A stretch of DNA of 64,000 nucleotides from Bacillota bacterium (GCA_023421245.1 JAEZTV010000005.1:9689-73688), one strand, 5' to 3'. Shown: positions 17,786 to 26,562, counted from the stretch's first letter. Program-made: numbers and translations. Notes: generated by a model from the letters alone, not told the origin.

Positions 17786-18139
17786 TCATTCGGTTATCAG
17801 CAGCCGGTCATTGCGGCGCATCGTGCGCTTAAGCTCCCGCACCGCGTCCTGCACCGTCAAGGAGGCGGAATTCTCCCGCCGTTTGGGTGATGCCGGCTGC
17901 AGTGCCGCATCGCTGTAGCTGCTGACCGTCTCCTCAAACTGCACCGGCCGCCCCTCCCGCGGTGCAACGGCAAGCTCCATGCCTGTATATTCCTTCTGCC
18001 TTCCCGTATCAGGTATCTTAAGCCCGCCGGCCGGCGCCGCCTGTTCAGGATGTTTTATGCGCGTCGGCTGAAAAGCGGCGGGTACCAAGCCCTGTGCCGC
18101 TGCAATGTTGCTTTTAATCTGCTGCTCAAACAGCCCCAC
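17786..18139 (-). CDS. Short unknown phage protein in the tape-measure position
   Basis: The 117-residue product has a short amphipathic start (MGLFEQQIKSNIAAAQGLV), a Pro/Gly-rich middle that looks disordered, and a helical basic C-terminus (VQDAVRELKRTMRRNDRLL). It has no transmembrane stretch and no long coiled coil. It begins at a GTG inside the end of the chaperone gene (14-bp overlap), in the +1 frame relative to it, so it could be made by re-initiation or as a frameshifted chaperone extension of the gpGT kind. It could be a minimal tape measure, a T-domain, or something unrelated. Confidence 0.5.
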   Translation of the reverse strand: MGLFEQQIKSNIAAAQGLVPAAFQPTRIKHPEQAAPAGGLKIPDTGRQKEYTGMELAVAPREGRPVQFEETVSSYSDAALQPASPKRRENSASLTVQDAVRELKRTMRRNDRLLITE

Positions 18140-18488
18140 CGCCGCCCGCCCCCTTCCGCTTTACGCCAAGGTTAACCCCGCTCTCAAAACACTCGCCGCT
18201 CATAAAGCTGTCCTGATACCGCTGGGCAATTCGCGCAAGCTCCTCCAGCGTCAGTGTGTCTGCCGCCGCACGCGCACTGTTAAAAACACGCCCGTGCTCA
18301 TCCTGCAAGCTAAACGCGCACAGCGCCGCGTTATGTGCAACCGCACCTGCCGCAGCACCGTCAATTCCCCGCAAGCGAAGCTTGCACGCAAGCCCCTCGC
18401 CCTGCTGCTCGCACTGCACAGCTTGTATGGCAGAGAGCTCACATAACATCAACCTCCGCCCGTCCGCATCAATCGTTACCGCCCTCAT
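18126..18488 (-). CDS. Putative tail assembly chaperone, XkdN-like
   Basis: The 120-residue product (MRAVTIDADGRRLMLCELS to GGGGAV) is small, helical and acidic in the middle and sits right after the tube gene, where XkdN-type chaperones are found. The ATG at 18488 has AAAGGAG 6 nt upstream; a much longer reading exists upstream but its composition is non-coding. The C-terminus KRKGAGGGGAV is encoded by a G-rich tract overlapping the next gene. Function is inferred from position. Confidence 0.6.
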   Translation of the reverse strand: MRAVTIDADGRRLMLCELSAIQAVQCEQQGEGLACKLRLRGIDGAAAGAVAHNAALCAFSLQDEHGRVFNSARAAADTLTLEELARIAQRYQDSFMSGECFESGVNLGVKRKGAGGGGAV

Positions 18489-18667
18489 CGCTTCTCCTTT
18501 TCCCTTCTGCTGCCTCTGCTTAAAACGATAGACAAAACCTTCCCTCGCCACCCGCCGCTTTGCAGCAGAACGGCGGCAAAGCCTTACAGCGGCTGCCTTC
18601 CTCCGCCTTTTGCCGCAAACGGCAGGCTGCCGATAAACAGGGCCGGCGCTTTTCCTGTAACCTCGGG

Positions 18668-19066
18668 TTACACAAGCTCGGCGCGCTTTGCCGCAACCAC
18701 CGTCACCCGCTCCGCGATTACATCGCCAATTGTTACGCTCTCCACAATATCCGACCACTCGCACCCGCTGTAGATGACGCGCCGGTCCGGCTTAACAATC
18801 ACCAGATTAAAATCGGTGATATCAAAAAACGAGATTCCGTCGCGCACCGTGGTGTCGGTTGCATAAACCCGGCCAAGCTCAATCACATGCCGAACCCTGC
18901 CCGCCACCGTGCCTACGGGTTCACTCTGCCCAAACGCCTCGATATAGCGGCTTTCGCGCACCGTCTTAGCCTTATAGCTTTCCACCACCGCAAGCCGCCT
19001 GCCATTAACCTCAATATAGATGTCGCTGCTGGTGGGAAAATACGAATACCCCAACCTGTAAGTCAC
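18668..19066 (-). CDS. Contractile tail tube protein (XkdM-like)
   Basis: The 132-residue product contains TSSDIYIEVNGRRLAVVESY and YSGCEWSDIVESVTIGD, typical of tube proteins of PBSX-type tails. It directly follows the sheath gene. The 127-bp gap to the sheath and the 180-bp gap to the chaperone are the longest in this part of the cluster and hold no recognisable gene; the latter contains small GC-rich inverted repeats. Start is GTG. Confidence 0.75.
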   Translation of the reverse strand: MTYRLGYSYFPTSSDIYIEVNGRRLAVVESYKAKTVRESRYIEAFGQSEPVGTVAGRVRHVIELGRVYATDTTVRDGISFFDITDFNLVIVKPDRRVIYSGCEWSDIVESVTIGDVIAERVTVVAAKRAELV

Positions 19067-19193
19067 CTGCCTTTCTCAAAAGCCCTATGCCCGGGCGTGC
19101 CATGCTGCTTCTGCTGTGCAAAACAACCGTATCATAGCCAATCGTCGCAGGCGGGGCGCAAGAAATAAACGTATGCCCGCCGCGCGATGCCTG

Positions 19194-20255
19194 TCATACC
19201 GTAATATACGTCACAAGCTCGATGCGATGCATTCCATAAACCACATCAAACCCAACCTCCACCATGCACACCGTCGGGTCATCCGCCTTGGGGTACACCA
19301 CGGGCGGCCGAAAGCCGTCTATAATCCCCGCGCTGTGCTTCTTTTCCAGCTCGCATGCCACCTGTGTGCGGATTGCGTCGCGCGTCGCGGCGTTGTTCTT
19401 TGCCCCGCGCAGCCTGTCTCTCAGCAAGTTGCGCAGCGCCGGTACCACATCGTCGATAATACGCACGGTGCTAAGCTCCCGCAACGTACTGTCCTGTTCG
19501 CCGCCTTCACAGGTCTTTGTAGTCACTGCGCGAATAATCTGCGCCGCACCGCCTGTTTGCTCCGCCACCGTTACTCCCGCGCTGAGCAGCTGCGTAATCT
19601 CGTCCTCGCTGTACGGCGCGGGGAATCGAAACTCCCCCTCAAGCTCCAGCAGGTTCAGGTTTGCGGCAGGGTCGCTCTTGCTTGTAATCTGCGCGCACGC
19701 TGCCGCCGCAAGATACGCGCCGCTGCTTATTCCGCCCTGCTCATAAGCAACCGCCGGCGCAAGCAGGCACACCCGCTCGCAGTTAATCTCCTTTGCCGTC
19801 TGGGCAATCTGCGCAGGTGTATGGTCGTGCGGTACGCCAAAATATACAATGCGCTCACGCGATTGCCCCGCACTCTCGGCAACATACCCCGCAAGCTCCT
19901 TTTGAATGCTCGGGCACGCTGTGTCGCATACAACCGCGGTAATCTCACTCATTGCATCCAGCAGCCGATACCCGGATATGTAGTCCTCCTGCGACGGTGC
20001 GCTGCCTACGCTCACACAATACACGCTGCCCGCACCGCCTGCAAACAGCAGCTTTGCCATCGCCGTCATGATATTCTCCTGCTGCCCGCCATATTCGGCG
20101 TATACCTCGGTCATGTGAAAGAACTGCTTTACCGTCATCACCGCGCCCTGTGCGGATGCGGCAATCACGCCTATCGCACTTCCTTTTCCCGATTGTCCGC
20201 CAATCACCCTATAGCTTGCATACACTCCCGGGCGCATTGCTGAAACCGTGTTCAT
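19194..20255 (-). CDS. Contractile tail sheath protein
   Basis: The 353-residue protein begins MNTVSAMRPGVYASYRV, the usual N-terminus of XkdK-type sheaths, and has GSVYCVSVG, a variable middle, and the C-terminal handshake region with LRDRLRGAKNN and VEVGFDVVYGMHRIELVTYI. ATG 20255 follows GGAAGGAGG; an earlier ATG (20291) lacks a site. Its presence makes the tail contractile. Length is short compared with phage sheaths (450-500), similar to minimal sheaths. Confidence 0.9.
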   Translation of the reverse strand: MNTVSAMRPGVYASYRVIGGQSGKGSAIGVIAASAQGAVMTVKQFFHMTEVYAEYGGQQENIMTAMAKLLFAGGAGSVYCVSVGSAPSQEDYISGYRLLDAMSEITAVVCDTACPSIQKELAGYVAESAGQSRERIVYFGVPHDHTPAQIAQTAKEINCERVCLLAPAVAYEQGGISSGAYLAAAACAQITSKSDPAANLNLLELEGEFRFPAPYSEDEITQLLSAGVTVAEQTGGAAQIIRAVTTKTCEGGEQDSTLRELSTVRIIDDVVPALRNLLRDRLRGAKNNAATRDAIRTQVACELEKKHSAGIIDGFRPPVVYPKADDPTVCMVEVGFDVVYGMHRIELVTYITV

Positions 20256-20329
20256 TGCCGTCCTCCTTCCTTTTCCCTTTTCCCTATGCACGGCGGTTTT
20301 ATCCGCCGCTTGCTTTGTGCACGGCGGTT

Positions 20330-20827
20330 TTATCCGCCGCTTGCTTTTGTCACGATAATCAAACCGAGCTCCTCGCCGTTTGCGTATTCACCCACCGCGG
20401 TGGTTTTAAACAGCGCGGTGGCCGTCAGGGTATACGCGTTCAGGCCGTGGTGATACCCAAGCTCTCCGCACCGCAAACTCGCGGGGCGCAGCGCGCTGTT
20501 CCCAAGCAAAAGATAATCCGCAAGCTGCGAAAACACCGCGTGGCAAGCCGTTCCGCCCTCCGCCGCGGGAACATAAATGCGGTATCCTGCGCTAATCTCC
20601 ATCGCCTTGCCGTATACCTCCGATTGGTCTGTCTCACTTACCCCAATATACTGTGTACCGGCTGCACTGGTTTTAATCTCATCCAGCCCTACACAGACGG
20701 TTCGCTCCTTTAAAACGCCGCTGCGCGCTTCGGGCCGGAATTCATCCACCACCGTCACCGCTTCAAACGCGCCGCTGCCCCTCATCGCATCAACCAGCTC
20801 TTGTTTAAAGCCTTCGAAATAGTCTAT
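20330..20827 (-). CDS. Tail completion / terminator protein, with possible ATA start
   Basis: The core (FEAVTVVDEFRPEARSG, YVPAAEGGTACHAVFSQL, HHGLNAYTLTATALF) resembles small tail-completion proteins of myophages. The first ATG is at 20785, without a ribosome site. In frame upstream, behind AGGAGG (20837-20842) at 9 nt, is ATA (20825-20827), giving DYFEGFKQELVDAM, which fits the amphipathic first helix of the family. An in-frame TGA just above excludes anything longer. I therefore favour 20827; if ATA is not used the protein starts at 20785 and is 151 residues. Confidence 0.65.
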   Translation of the reverse strand: MDYFEGFKQELVDAMRGSGAFEAVTVVDEFRPEARSGVLKERTVCVGLDEIKTSAAGTQYIGVSETDQSEVYGKAMEISAGYRIYVPAAEGGTACHAVFSQLADYLLLGNSALRPASLRCGELGYHHGLNAYTLTATALFKTTAVGEYANGEELGLIIVTKASGG

Positions 20828-20828
20828 C

Positions 20829-21164
20829 TCAGGTCACCTCCTGCGCGTTACTCAGCACCGCCCATATGAGTACCGGCCGCTCCCCTAGGTAGAGCACATC
20901 CCACCGCCGCACAACATAGCACATGCCCGAAGCACAAATCCTGTCGCCATGCGCGGCTTTAATTGGGGTATAGGCACTAACAAACACATAGTGCCCCCCA
21001 TCCAGATACCCCGCCGGCGAGTATTCCCCACCGGTATACATACGGTTTTTGTAGCGCAGCGGACTGATTACCGCCTGTACGCTGTCCGTTTCACCCGACG
21101 CGGCGGCAATCAGCGTCTGCCTGCCGTACCGCTTTAAAAGGCGTGTCAGTCTCCTTGTTTTCAT
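20829..21164 (-). CDS. Putative head-closure / neck protein
   Basis: The 111-residue beta-rich protein (MKTRRLTRLLKRYG, YTGGEYSPAGYLDGGHYVF, YVVRRWDVLYLGERPVLIWA) fits head-closure proteins of the XkdH/gp16 type by size, predicted strands and position. Its ATG overlaps the stop of the preceding connector gene, so the two are translationally coupled. No enzymatic motif is visible. Confidence 0.55.
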   Translation of the reverse strand: MKTRRLTRLLKRYGRQTLIAAASGETDSVQAVISPLRYKNRMYTGGEYSPAGYLDGGHYVFVSAYTPIKAAHGDRICASGMCYVVRRWDVLYLGERPVLIWAVLSNAQEVT

Positions 21165-21529
21165 CCGCCCACCTGCCCGAACAAAAACGCGCGGTCACAA
21201 AGGATATCCGCACACGCCCCGCAGTATTCCTCCAGCACGGCCGCTGCAAGCGCCGCCTCTCGGTCGCCTCCCCCCGAAACGGATAGATCGCCAAGCTTAA
21301 CGCTCTCCGCCGCCGCTGTAACAAGCACATATTTATAATATGCGTTTGCGGCGCACAGCAAAATAATCCGTTCGCGGTGCAGGTCTGTGTCCACACCGCG
21401 CCGCAATCTTCCTTCTATCTCCTGTGCGCTGAACTCTACCATGGCGCGATACCGCTCGGCCTCCTGTTCGTCAAGGTCTGTAAACAGGCAAAACTGCCGC
21501 ATCACCTGTGCAACATCCTCCTGCGTCAT
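21161..21529 (-). CDS. Putative head-tail connector (gp6/gp15-like)
   Basis: The 122-residue, largely helical protein follows the capsid gene, where the DNA-packaging adaptor (gp6/gp15/YqbG-like) is found. Recognisable parts are MVEFSAQEIEGRLRRGVD and ILLCAANAYYKYVL. A GGAAGGAGG site precedes the ATG. Adaptors join the portal ring to the neck. The call is from size, helix content and gene order. Confidence 0.6.
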   Translation of the reverse strand: MTQEDVAQVMRQFCLFTDLDEQEAERYRAMVEFSAQEIEGRLRRGVDTDLHRERIILLCAANAYYKYVLVTAAAESVKLGDLSVSGGGDREAALAAAVLEEYCGACADILCDRAFLFGQVGG

Positions 21530-21596
21530 CCTGTGCAGCCTCCTTCCCGGTCACACCGCACGGGGGGATGCCCCCCGCCCCGTGCAGTCCTTTTGC

Positions 21597-22604
21597 TTAC
21601 AGTTTCAGTCGCTTTGAAGCATCGGTAAATATCTTCGCAAACCCCGCAATCGAGGTTACCGCGGCACGCTCAAGCTGACGGTCAATCAGCTTGTCGTATT
21701 CTATGTTCACATCCTCCGCGCTTACCATCTCAAGCGCAAAGCCCTTGTCAAGGCCAATCACCGCGTTGCTAGCCGCGTTTGCCCTTACAATGTCGGCGCC
21801 AAGCGGCGTAATCAGCTTGCCGGTACCCTGAAAATTCAAGCCCGCGGCAGCATCCTTCAGCTCCGCAATACATAAAAGCTTTGCAATAAGCGCCGGCGAT
21901 GCAATCAGGGTGTTGAGCGAATACGGGTCAAGCGACTGCCACAGCGCGACAAGGTCCTGATAGCTCACACTGCCCTCCACAGCGGTGTTGAGGTCGGTAA
22001 TGGGGTTGTTGTTGCCGTCGCCCTCGGTCAATACCCGTACCGCATCATCAAGCTGCGCGCGCGCAATGTACGCGCCAATCTGACGCAGCGTAACGGTAAA
22101 CAGGTCAAGCTTTGCAAATCGAACCGCCTCGTAGCTTGCCACCAGCATCCGCCCGCGCTTGTGCAGCTTAATCAGGTTTTCCTGTGTTTTAACGGTTGTT
22201 TCCGGAATCTGCGCCCCCTCGGCCACACGGCGCAGCGCCTTGCCCTGTGCGGTGGGAACCGATGCAATCGAGCGGTAATCCATGCCGTCAATCACCGTTT
22301 TGGTCGCAACAATGCGGTCGAGCACATTTGCCTCGGCAATGCCCTGCTTTACCGCACGCGCCACATATTCGGGGAACAGCGCCGCGCTGTCGGTGGTCGC
22401 AAAAAACTTCTCTACGCAATCGCTGCCCGCGCCGCTTACCCGAATACCAAACCGCTTAAGCTGACGCTGATACGCATCCAGCCCCTCAAGCTCCGTATTC
22501 TTGTACTGCGCAGATGGGTCAAGCGCCTCCAGTACGTGCGTAAACCCCTTGCCCGCCACCTGATACATGCCTTTTTCCAGTCTTATCGTCTCATATCCTG
22601 CCAT
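21597..22604 (-). CDS. Phage major capsid protein
   Basis: The 335-residue product (FTHVLEALDPSAQYKNTELE, LDAYQRQLKRFGIRV, TDSAALFPEYVARAVKQG, GMDYRSIASVPTAQG) matches capsids of Firmicute phages with the HK97 fold that accompany XkdF-like proteases. The C-terminal part ends SIAGFAKIFTDASKRL. It is the shell subunit; a scaffold function is supplied by the upstream protease-scaffold gene. Confidence is high on family, moderate on the exact fold subgroup. Confidence 0.85.
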   Translation of the reverse strand: MAGYETIRLEKGMYQVAGKGFTHVLEALDPSAQYKNTELEGLDAYQRQLKRFGIRVSGAGSDCVEKFFATTDSAALFPEYVARAVKQGIAEANVLDRIVATKTVIDGMDYRSIASVPTAQGKALRRVAEGAQIPETTVKTQENLIKLHKRGRMLVASYEAVRFAKLDLFTVTLRQIGAYIARAQLDDAVRVLTEGDGNNNPITDLNTAVEGSVSYQDLVALWQSLDPYSLNTLIASPALIAKLLCIAELKDAAAGLNFQGTGKLITPLGADIVRANAASNAVIGLDKGFALEMVSAEDVNIEYDKLIDRQLERAAVTSIAGFAKIFTDASKRLKL

Positions 22605-22653
22605 AAAACATCCTCCATTTCGCCGCTGCGCGGCAACAGAAATTATATCGTAC

Positions 22654-22989
22654 TTATCCTAAAATAACCCCTGCCTGTGTCCCCTGTATCGACACCACCA
22701 AAACCTGCCTGCCGCCGGCATCCGCCTTTACGCCGTTCTCGCCGTCGCATACCAGCGTCTGCCAGCCTGTGGCAACCCCCACGTCTGCCGCAAGGCTTGC
22801 ATATCCGCATACCTGTACACCCGCAAATCCTCCGCGCACGGTACGAGCTATCCCTGTAATAAGGTCGCCCTCCTCCGCCTTTATTACGCTGCCGTCACCG
22901 GTAATGCGCACCAGATCACCCGCCTGCACATCTTCCTGTGCCGCAAAGGTAAGAATCCCCTCGCCAAACCCCTCAAACGATATGTTCAT
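22654..22989 (-). CDS. Head decoration-like protein
   Basis: The 111-residue beta-rich protein (GDLVRITGDGSVIKAEEGD, ITGIARTVRGGFAGVQVCGY, KADAGGRQVLVVSIQGTQAG) resembles capsid decoration/stabilising proteins, which trimerise on the shell. It lies between the protease and capsid genes, the normal place. ATG has a GAAAGGCGGG site. Confidence 0.7.
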   Translation of the reverse strand: MNISFEGFGEGILTFAAQEDVQAGDLVRITGDGSVIKAEEGDLITGIARTVRGGFAGVQVCGYASLAADVGVATGWQTLVCDGENGVKADAGGRQVLVVSIQGTQAGVILG

Positions 22990-23006
22990 GTTTACTGCCC
23001 GCCTTT

Positions 23007-23996
23007 CTATATTCTAAACTCGGTGTTCGTGTCCTTGTGGCCCTGTTCTCCCTTTCGGTAAAGCTGTGATGCGTTTGCAAGGTAGTTTTCATCCCCGCCC
23101 GCAAACAATGCCCCCAGCTCGCGCAACGCCGCCAGCGGCATACCCTGCACGGCAGCCTTGAGCACGCCGCAATCCGCGGCCGCATTCTTTGCAAACATCA
23201 TGCGCATCACTTCGTTTTCCATCTCCTCACGGTAGGCCTTGCCGTATCCGGCCATCTCACTAAGCTCGCTTATGTACGCGCGCAGACGTTCACCCTCCTC
23301 ACGGCCAATCGTCTCGCTGCCCAAACGCTTGAGTATCTCCTGCATACTTCTCCCCCCTTTCATGGCATCCGACGCCTTGGTTACTCCCGCCGCGCGCTGT
23401 GCGGGCACCGCAACAAACGACCATTCGTACGCGTCAAGCGCCCCACTCAGAATACGGTGGCACACGCTGCCGTCAGCCTGCCGTTCCCCTATGCGATGTG
23501 CGCAGGGCATACGCCTTACATCCTCTGCGCATACCGAGCACACCACCTTGCGCACCGCACATCCCACACTTACCTCTTTTTTTATTCCCGCTTCAATCTC
23601 CGAAATCAGCGCACCGTTTTTTTCGCTGCGCAGCATATACGCGCGCGCCGTGATGCAGCAATACGCTTCCCCTGCCGCCGTTTTTTTGCCGCTATCGCTC
23701 TTTACACTGCACGAAAAGATGCGCGCAGTCTGGTTTTTGGCAACTGCTTCGTGGTCGAATATCCCGCTTTTCCCCACAAACATCGGCGCAAGCTCTTTTA
23801 GTGTCTCGGTGTCAAACCGTTCACCGTCGCGGTCAATCTCGTTATCGCACAGGGTCAGCGAAAACACAAACACCTCCGCGGCAAGCAGCGTTCGCAGCGC
23901 ATGGGTGTTAATTTGCGCAAGCTCCTGCTCGGTCGGCGCACCGCCCCTTGCCGGGTGCTCGGCCGTTTTAAGGATGTATCCTGATTTGCTTATCAT
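23007..23996 (-). CDS. Prohead protease / scaffold protein (XkdF-like)
   Basis: The 329-residue product starts MISKSGYILKTAEHPARGG. Its first 220 residues look like an XkdF/U35-type prohead protease (FSLTLCDNEIDRDGERFD, GIFDHEAVAKNQTARIF with a candidate His, KEVSVGC, AYEWSFVAVPAQRAAGV); a helical C-terminal half (MQEILKRLGSETIGREEGER onward) is scaffold-like. ATG 23996 overlaps the portal stop (ATGA), so the pair is coupled. A four-cysteine insert (CSVCAEDVRRMPCAH) may bind a metal and is unusual. Confidence 0.75.
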   Translation of the reverse strand: MISKSGYILKTAEHPARGGAPTEQELAQINTHALRTLLAAEVFVFSLTLCDNEIDRDGERFDTETLKELAPMFVGKSGIFDHEAVAKNQTARIFSCSVKSDSGKKTAAGEAYCCITARAYMLRSEKNGALISEIEAGIKKEVSVGCAVRKVVCSVCAEDVRRMPCAHRIGERQADGSVCHRILSGALDAYEWSFVAVPAQRAAGVTKASDAMKGGRSMQEILKRLGSETIGREEGERLRAYISELSEMAGYGKAYREEMENEVMRMMFAKNAAADCGVLKAAVQGMPLAALRELGALFAGGDENYLANASQLYRKGEQGHKDTNTEFRI

Positions 23997-25135
23997 GCCC
24001 TCTCTCCCTTCTGCTGCAGCATATCCGCCTGTGCGTTGTACAGCCTTGCTCTTGCAAGCTCTACCGCATCCTGCAGATTGATGTCCTCCCACGCAATGCG
24101 CGGCGTGCATGGTATACCCAGCAGGCGCAGGTGCAGCCTTGCAATCTGCAGTACTGCGGGGGTTATCAACCTGCGGTAATACTCAAGCTCGCTTGTGAGC
24201 ATATCGGCCTGCTGCGCGCTCATGCGCTCGGTGCTCGACCAGCTAAGCCCCAGCAAAAACGGCGGCAAGCCGGTCTTGGCTAAAATCTGTTCGAGCATCT
24301 GGCGCACCGGCACCTGCGAATCAAGCACCTGATTATCCGCGCCAATCACCTTAATGTCAACATCGCCCACCGCAATAAAGTCCCGCACCCTGCCGTTTTG
24401 CGTGCTCATCGACGCGCTCCATTCTTTTGCAATCTGCATGGCGCGTTCCTTGGCATACGCCTTATCCGGCGCGCTCTCACCCGGGCGGTAGGTCACCGCA
24501 AACCGCAGGTTACCCATCCGCTCAAAGTTGTTTTTGGTGCTTTCAAATATCTTAAGCAGCACCGAACACACAAACGGAAGGCTGCGCAGCAGCGATACCC
24601 CCTTCACCTCACCGCATCGCGGTGCAAGCGCCGTGTGCATTACAAGCTCAGGGTGCCGTACCGCCACAGCTTCGCCGCCGCTCTGTATGCACACCTCGCT
24701 TTGCAAGGTTCTCTTACTCCTGCGAATCTCAAGATGGTTAAGCGGCGCATTATAAAGCAGCGCAATACGCCGTTTTGCGGGGTCAAGCACCATCTCTCCC
24801 ACCGCATTGCCGTAGCACAGCACCGAGTCAAGGTGCGCCCATACAAACGCATCAATCCCCGCTCCGCCGCCCGCTACCGCTACCGTTTCAAACAGCTCGC
24901 GCAGCGCAGCGTCGGCATGCACATCCCCGCAATCGGGTACAAACGACCCAACCAGCCGCACAATCTTATTGAGTGCGGCGTCCACCATCGGCACCGCCTC
25001 GCGGATTGCATCGTACAGTGCGTTTTCATGCGAGTACAGCGCATGGCTGCTATCAAGAATCGAAAAGGGCTTTTCCACCTCCCGCGCGGTTTGAATGACG
25101 GCGGCCCCACTAACCTTCTTACTAAACAACCCCAT
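23993..25135 (-). CDS. Phage portal protein
   Basis: The 380-residue product (MGLFSKKVSGAA; YDAIREAVPMVDAALNKIVR; FVWAHLDSVLCYGNAVGEMV; QMLEQILAKTGLPPFLLGLS; RMSAQQADMLTSELEYYRRL) is a typical short Firmicute portal. It forms the dodecameric DNA channel at one capsid vertex. ATG 25135 follows GGAGG by 8 nt and is preferred to 25162. A gap of 128 bp separates it from terL and carries no gene. Confidence 0.88.
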   Translation of the reverse strand: MGLFSKKVSGAAVIQTAREVEKPFSILDSSHALYSHENALYDAIREAVPMVDAALNKIVRLVGSFVPDCGDVHADAALRELFETVAVAGGGAGIDAFVWAHLDSVLCYGNAVGEMVLDPAKRRIALLYNAPLNHLEIRRSKRTLQSEVCIQSGGEAVAVRHPELVMHTALAPRCGEVKGVSLLRSLPFVCSVLLKIFESTKNNFERMGNLRFAVTYRPGESAPDKAYAKERAMQIAKEWSASMSTQNGRVRDFIAVGDVDIKVIGADNQVLDSQVPVRQMLEQILAKTGLPPFLLGLSWSSTERMSAQQADMLTSELEYYRRLITPAVLQIARLHLRLLGIPCTPRIAWEDINLQDAVELARARLYNAQADMLQQKGERA

Positions 25136-25263
25136 TATGGCCCCCTCCTTTCCGCCTGGCAATTACCTTATAAACCGGCAACCGTTTCACCCCCTGCTAT
25201 GCTTTATCTCAGTTCTGTGAGACATCCGGTAATTGTCTTATACTGCTTGCAAACATAAAGTTA

Positions 25264-26523
25264 TCAACCGGTTCTGCTTGCGCTGGTGACAAAAAAACCG
25301 TCCCCTTCCTCCTCAAGTACCGTCATCACAAAATAACGGATATCATCCATTGCATGGTCGTTCTCTTTTACAGGCATATCCCGTGTGCCGCCCTCCTCCC
25401 ACGAATAGAGCGAAAACTCGCGGATGCTGTCCCCACAGCATGGATCAAACAGAATCATTTTACTGCGCAATGCCTCACACACCCGACGGATTCCGTTTGT
25501 CACATCGTTCTTTGCCTTAATAACCCGAAACCGTCCATGCCGCCGGATGCTTTGAATAAAGCTTGCCGCCGAAGGGTCTACAATCACCGCCTCAACGCGG
25601 CACTCCCCCGCAAGCGTCTCAAGCGCCGCGTAATGCTCCTCATCCGTCTTTTGAAACCCCTCGCGCCGCGAATCAAAATAGTACTCGCGCACACGGTGCC
25701 AGCGCGTACCATCCCCGCCCCACAGTCCAAACGACGAGGGATTGACCGTGCCGTAATCGCACGAGATATAATATTGTTCATACTCCTCCCGTGCGGGCGC
25801 AATATGCTCATCCCTCGAGAACATCGGGTACACAAGCCCCTCGGCTACCACCCATCGCCCCTTCACAAACCGCTCGTAAAAAACGCCCGAATACAGCGCT
25901 TGGTACCGCGCCAGAATATCGGATGACAGCGACGGGTTATCACTCATCTCAAAATGCAGATGCAGCGCGTTCTTCTCCCCCGCCTTTTTAATCCACTCTG
26001 TATAAAACCAGTGGTGCGGATGCTCGGGGTTACAATTAAAAAAATACTTCGACCCCGCTACCGAGCACCGCGCGAGCGCCTGCTCCACAAACGAGCGCGG
26101 CATCAGCGCAACCTCATCAAGCATTACACCCGCAAGCGTCATTCCCTGAATCAGCGCCGCGCTCGATTCATCCCGCCCGCCAAACAGAAAAAAACGATTT
26201 TTACGCCCGCCAAACGAGATATCCACATAGCTTTTGCTTACCCGCTCGCTGCACGCAAACCCAAGCTCGCGCAGCACCCCCAACAGCGGTGTTATCACAT
26301 TGCGCCTGAGCGAGGTAACGGTCTTGCCGCACAGGGCAAAATCCATACCGGTAAACGTATAAAATGCCCACGCCACAAACGATACCGACATGCACAGCGT
26401 CTTACCGCTGCGCACCGCGCCGTCACAGATGAGAGCGTCATTGTCCTTGTGCGGGCTGCCCGCAGTCCACCAGGAAAGTGCCGTCAGCTGCTTTTTGGAA
26501 AAGGGCACAAATTCGCACGTCAC
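25264..26523 (-). CDS. terL: Terminase large subunit
   Basis: The 419-residue protein has intact ATPase motifs, Walker A DGAVRSGKT and Walker B AGVMLDEVAL, and the RNase-H-like nuclease acidic positions in ISCDYGTV, VEAVIVDPSA and NDHAMDDIRY. It is close to XtmB of PBSX, which packages host DNA in about 13-kb heads. Intactness of both active sites argues that packaging is still selected. Start is GTG with a G-rich site. Confidence 0.93.
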   Translation of the reverse strand: MTCEFVPFSKKQLTALSWWTAGSPHKDNDALICDGAVRSGKTLCMSVSFVAWAFYTFTGMDFALCGKTVTSLRRNVITPLLGVLRELGFACSERVSKSYVDISFGGRKNRFFLFGGRDESSAALIQGMTLAGVMLDEVALMPRSFVEQALARCSVAGSKYFFNCNPEHPHHWFYTEWIKKAGEKNALHLHFEMSDNPSLSSDILARYQALYSGVFYERFVKGRWVVAEGLVYPMFSRDEHIAPAREEYEQYYISCDYGTVNPSSFGLWGGDGTRWHRVREYYFDSRREGFQKTDEEHYAALETLAGECRVEAVIVDPSAASFIQSIRRHGRFRVIKAKNDVTNGIRRVCEALRSKMILFDPCCGDSIREFSLYSWEEGGTRDMPVKENDHAMDDIRYFVMTVLEEEGDGFFVTSASRTG

Positions 26524-26562
26524 ACATTCACCCCCAACAGTATTTGTTCTGTACCTTGCACG

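Noticed and set aside
18489..18764. N-terminal extension of the tail chaperone frame
   Set aside because: Arg/Cys-rich non-coding composition, no ribosome site at 18764, and it overlaps the tube gene; the ATG at 18488 has a good site.
19116..20243. Plus-strand frame of 375 codons opposite the sheath gene
   Set aside because: Antisense shadow; the minus-strand sheath explains the region and shows recognisable motifs.
13394..20255. Type VI secretion system or extracellular contractile injection system
   Set aside because: Capsid, portal and terminase genes are contiguous with the tail genes, and no TssJLM or AAA+ ATPase is present.
21597..22604. Encapsulin nanocompartment
   Set aside because: The HK97-like shell gene is flanked by portal, protease, decoration and connector genes, so it is a phage capsid.
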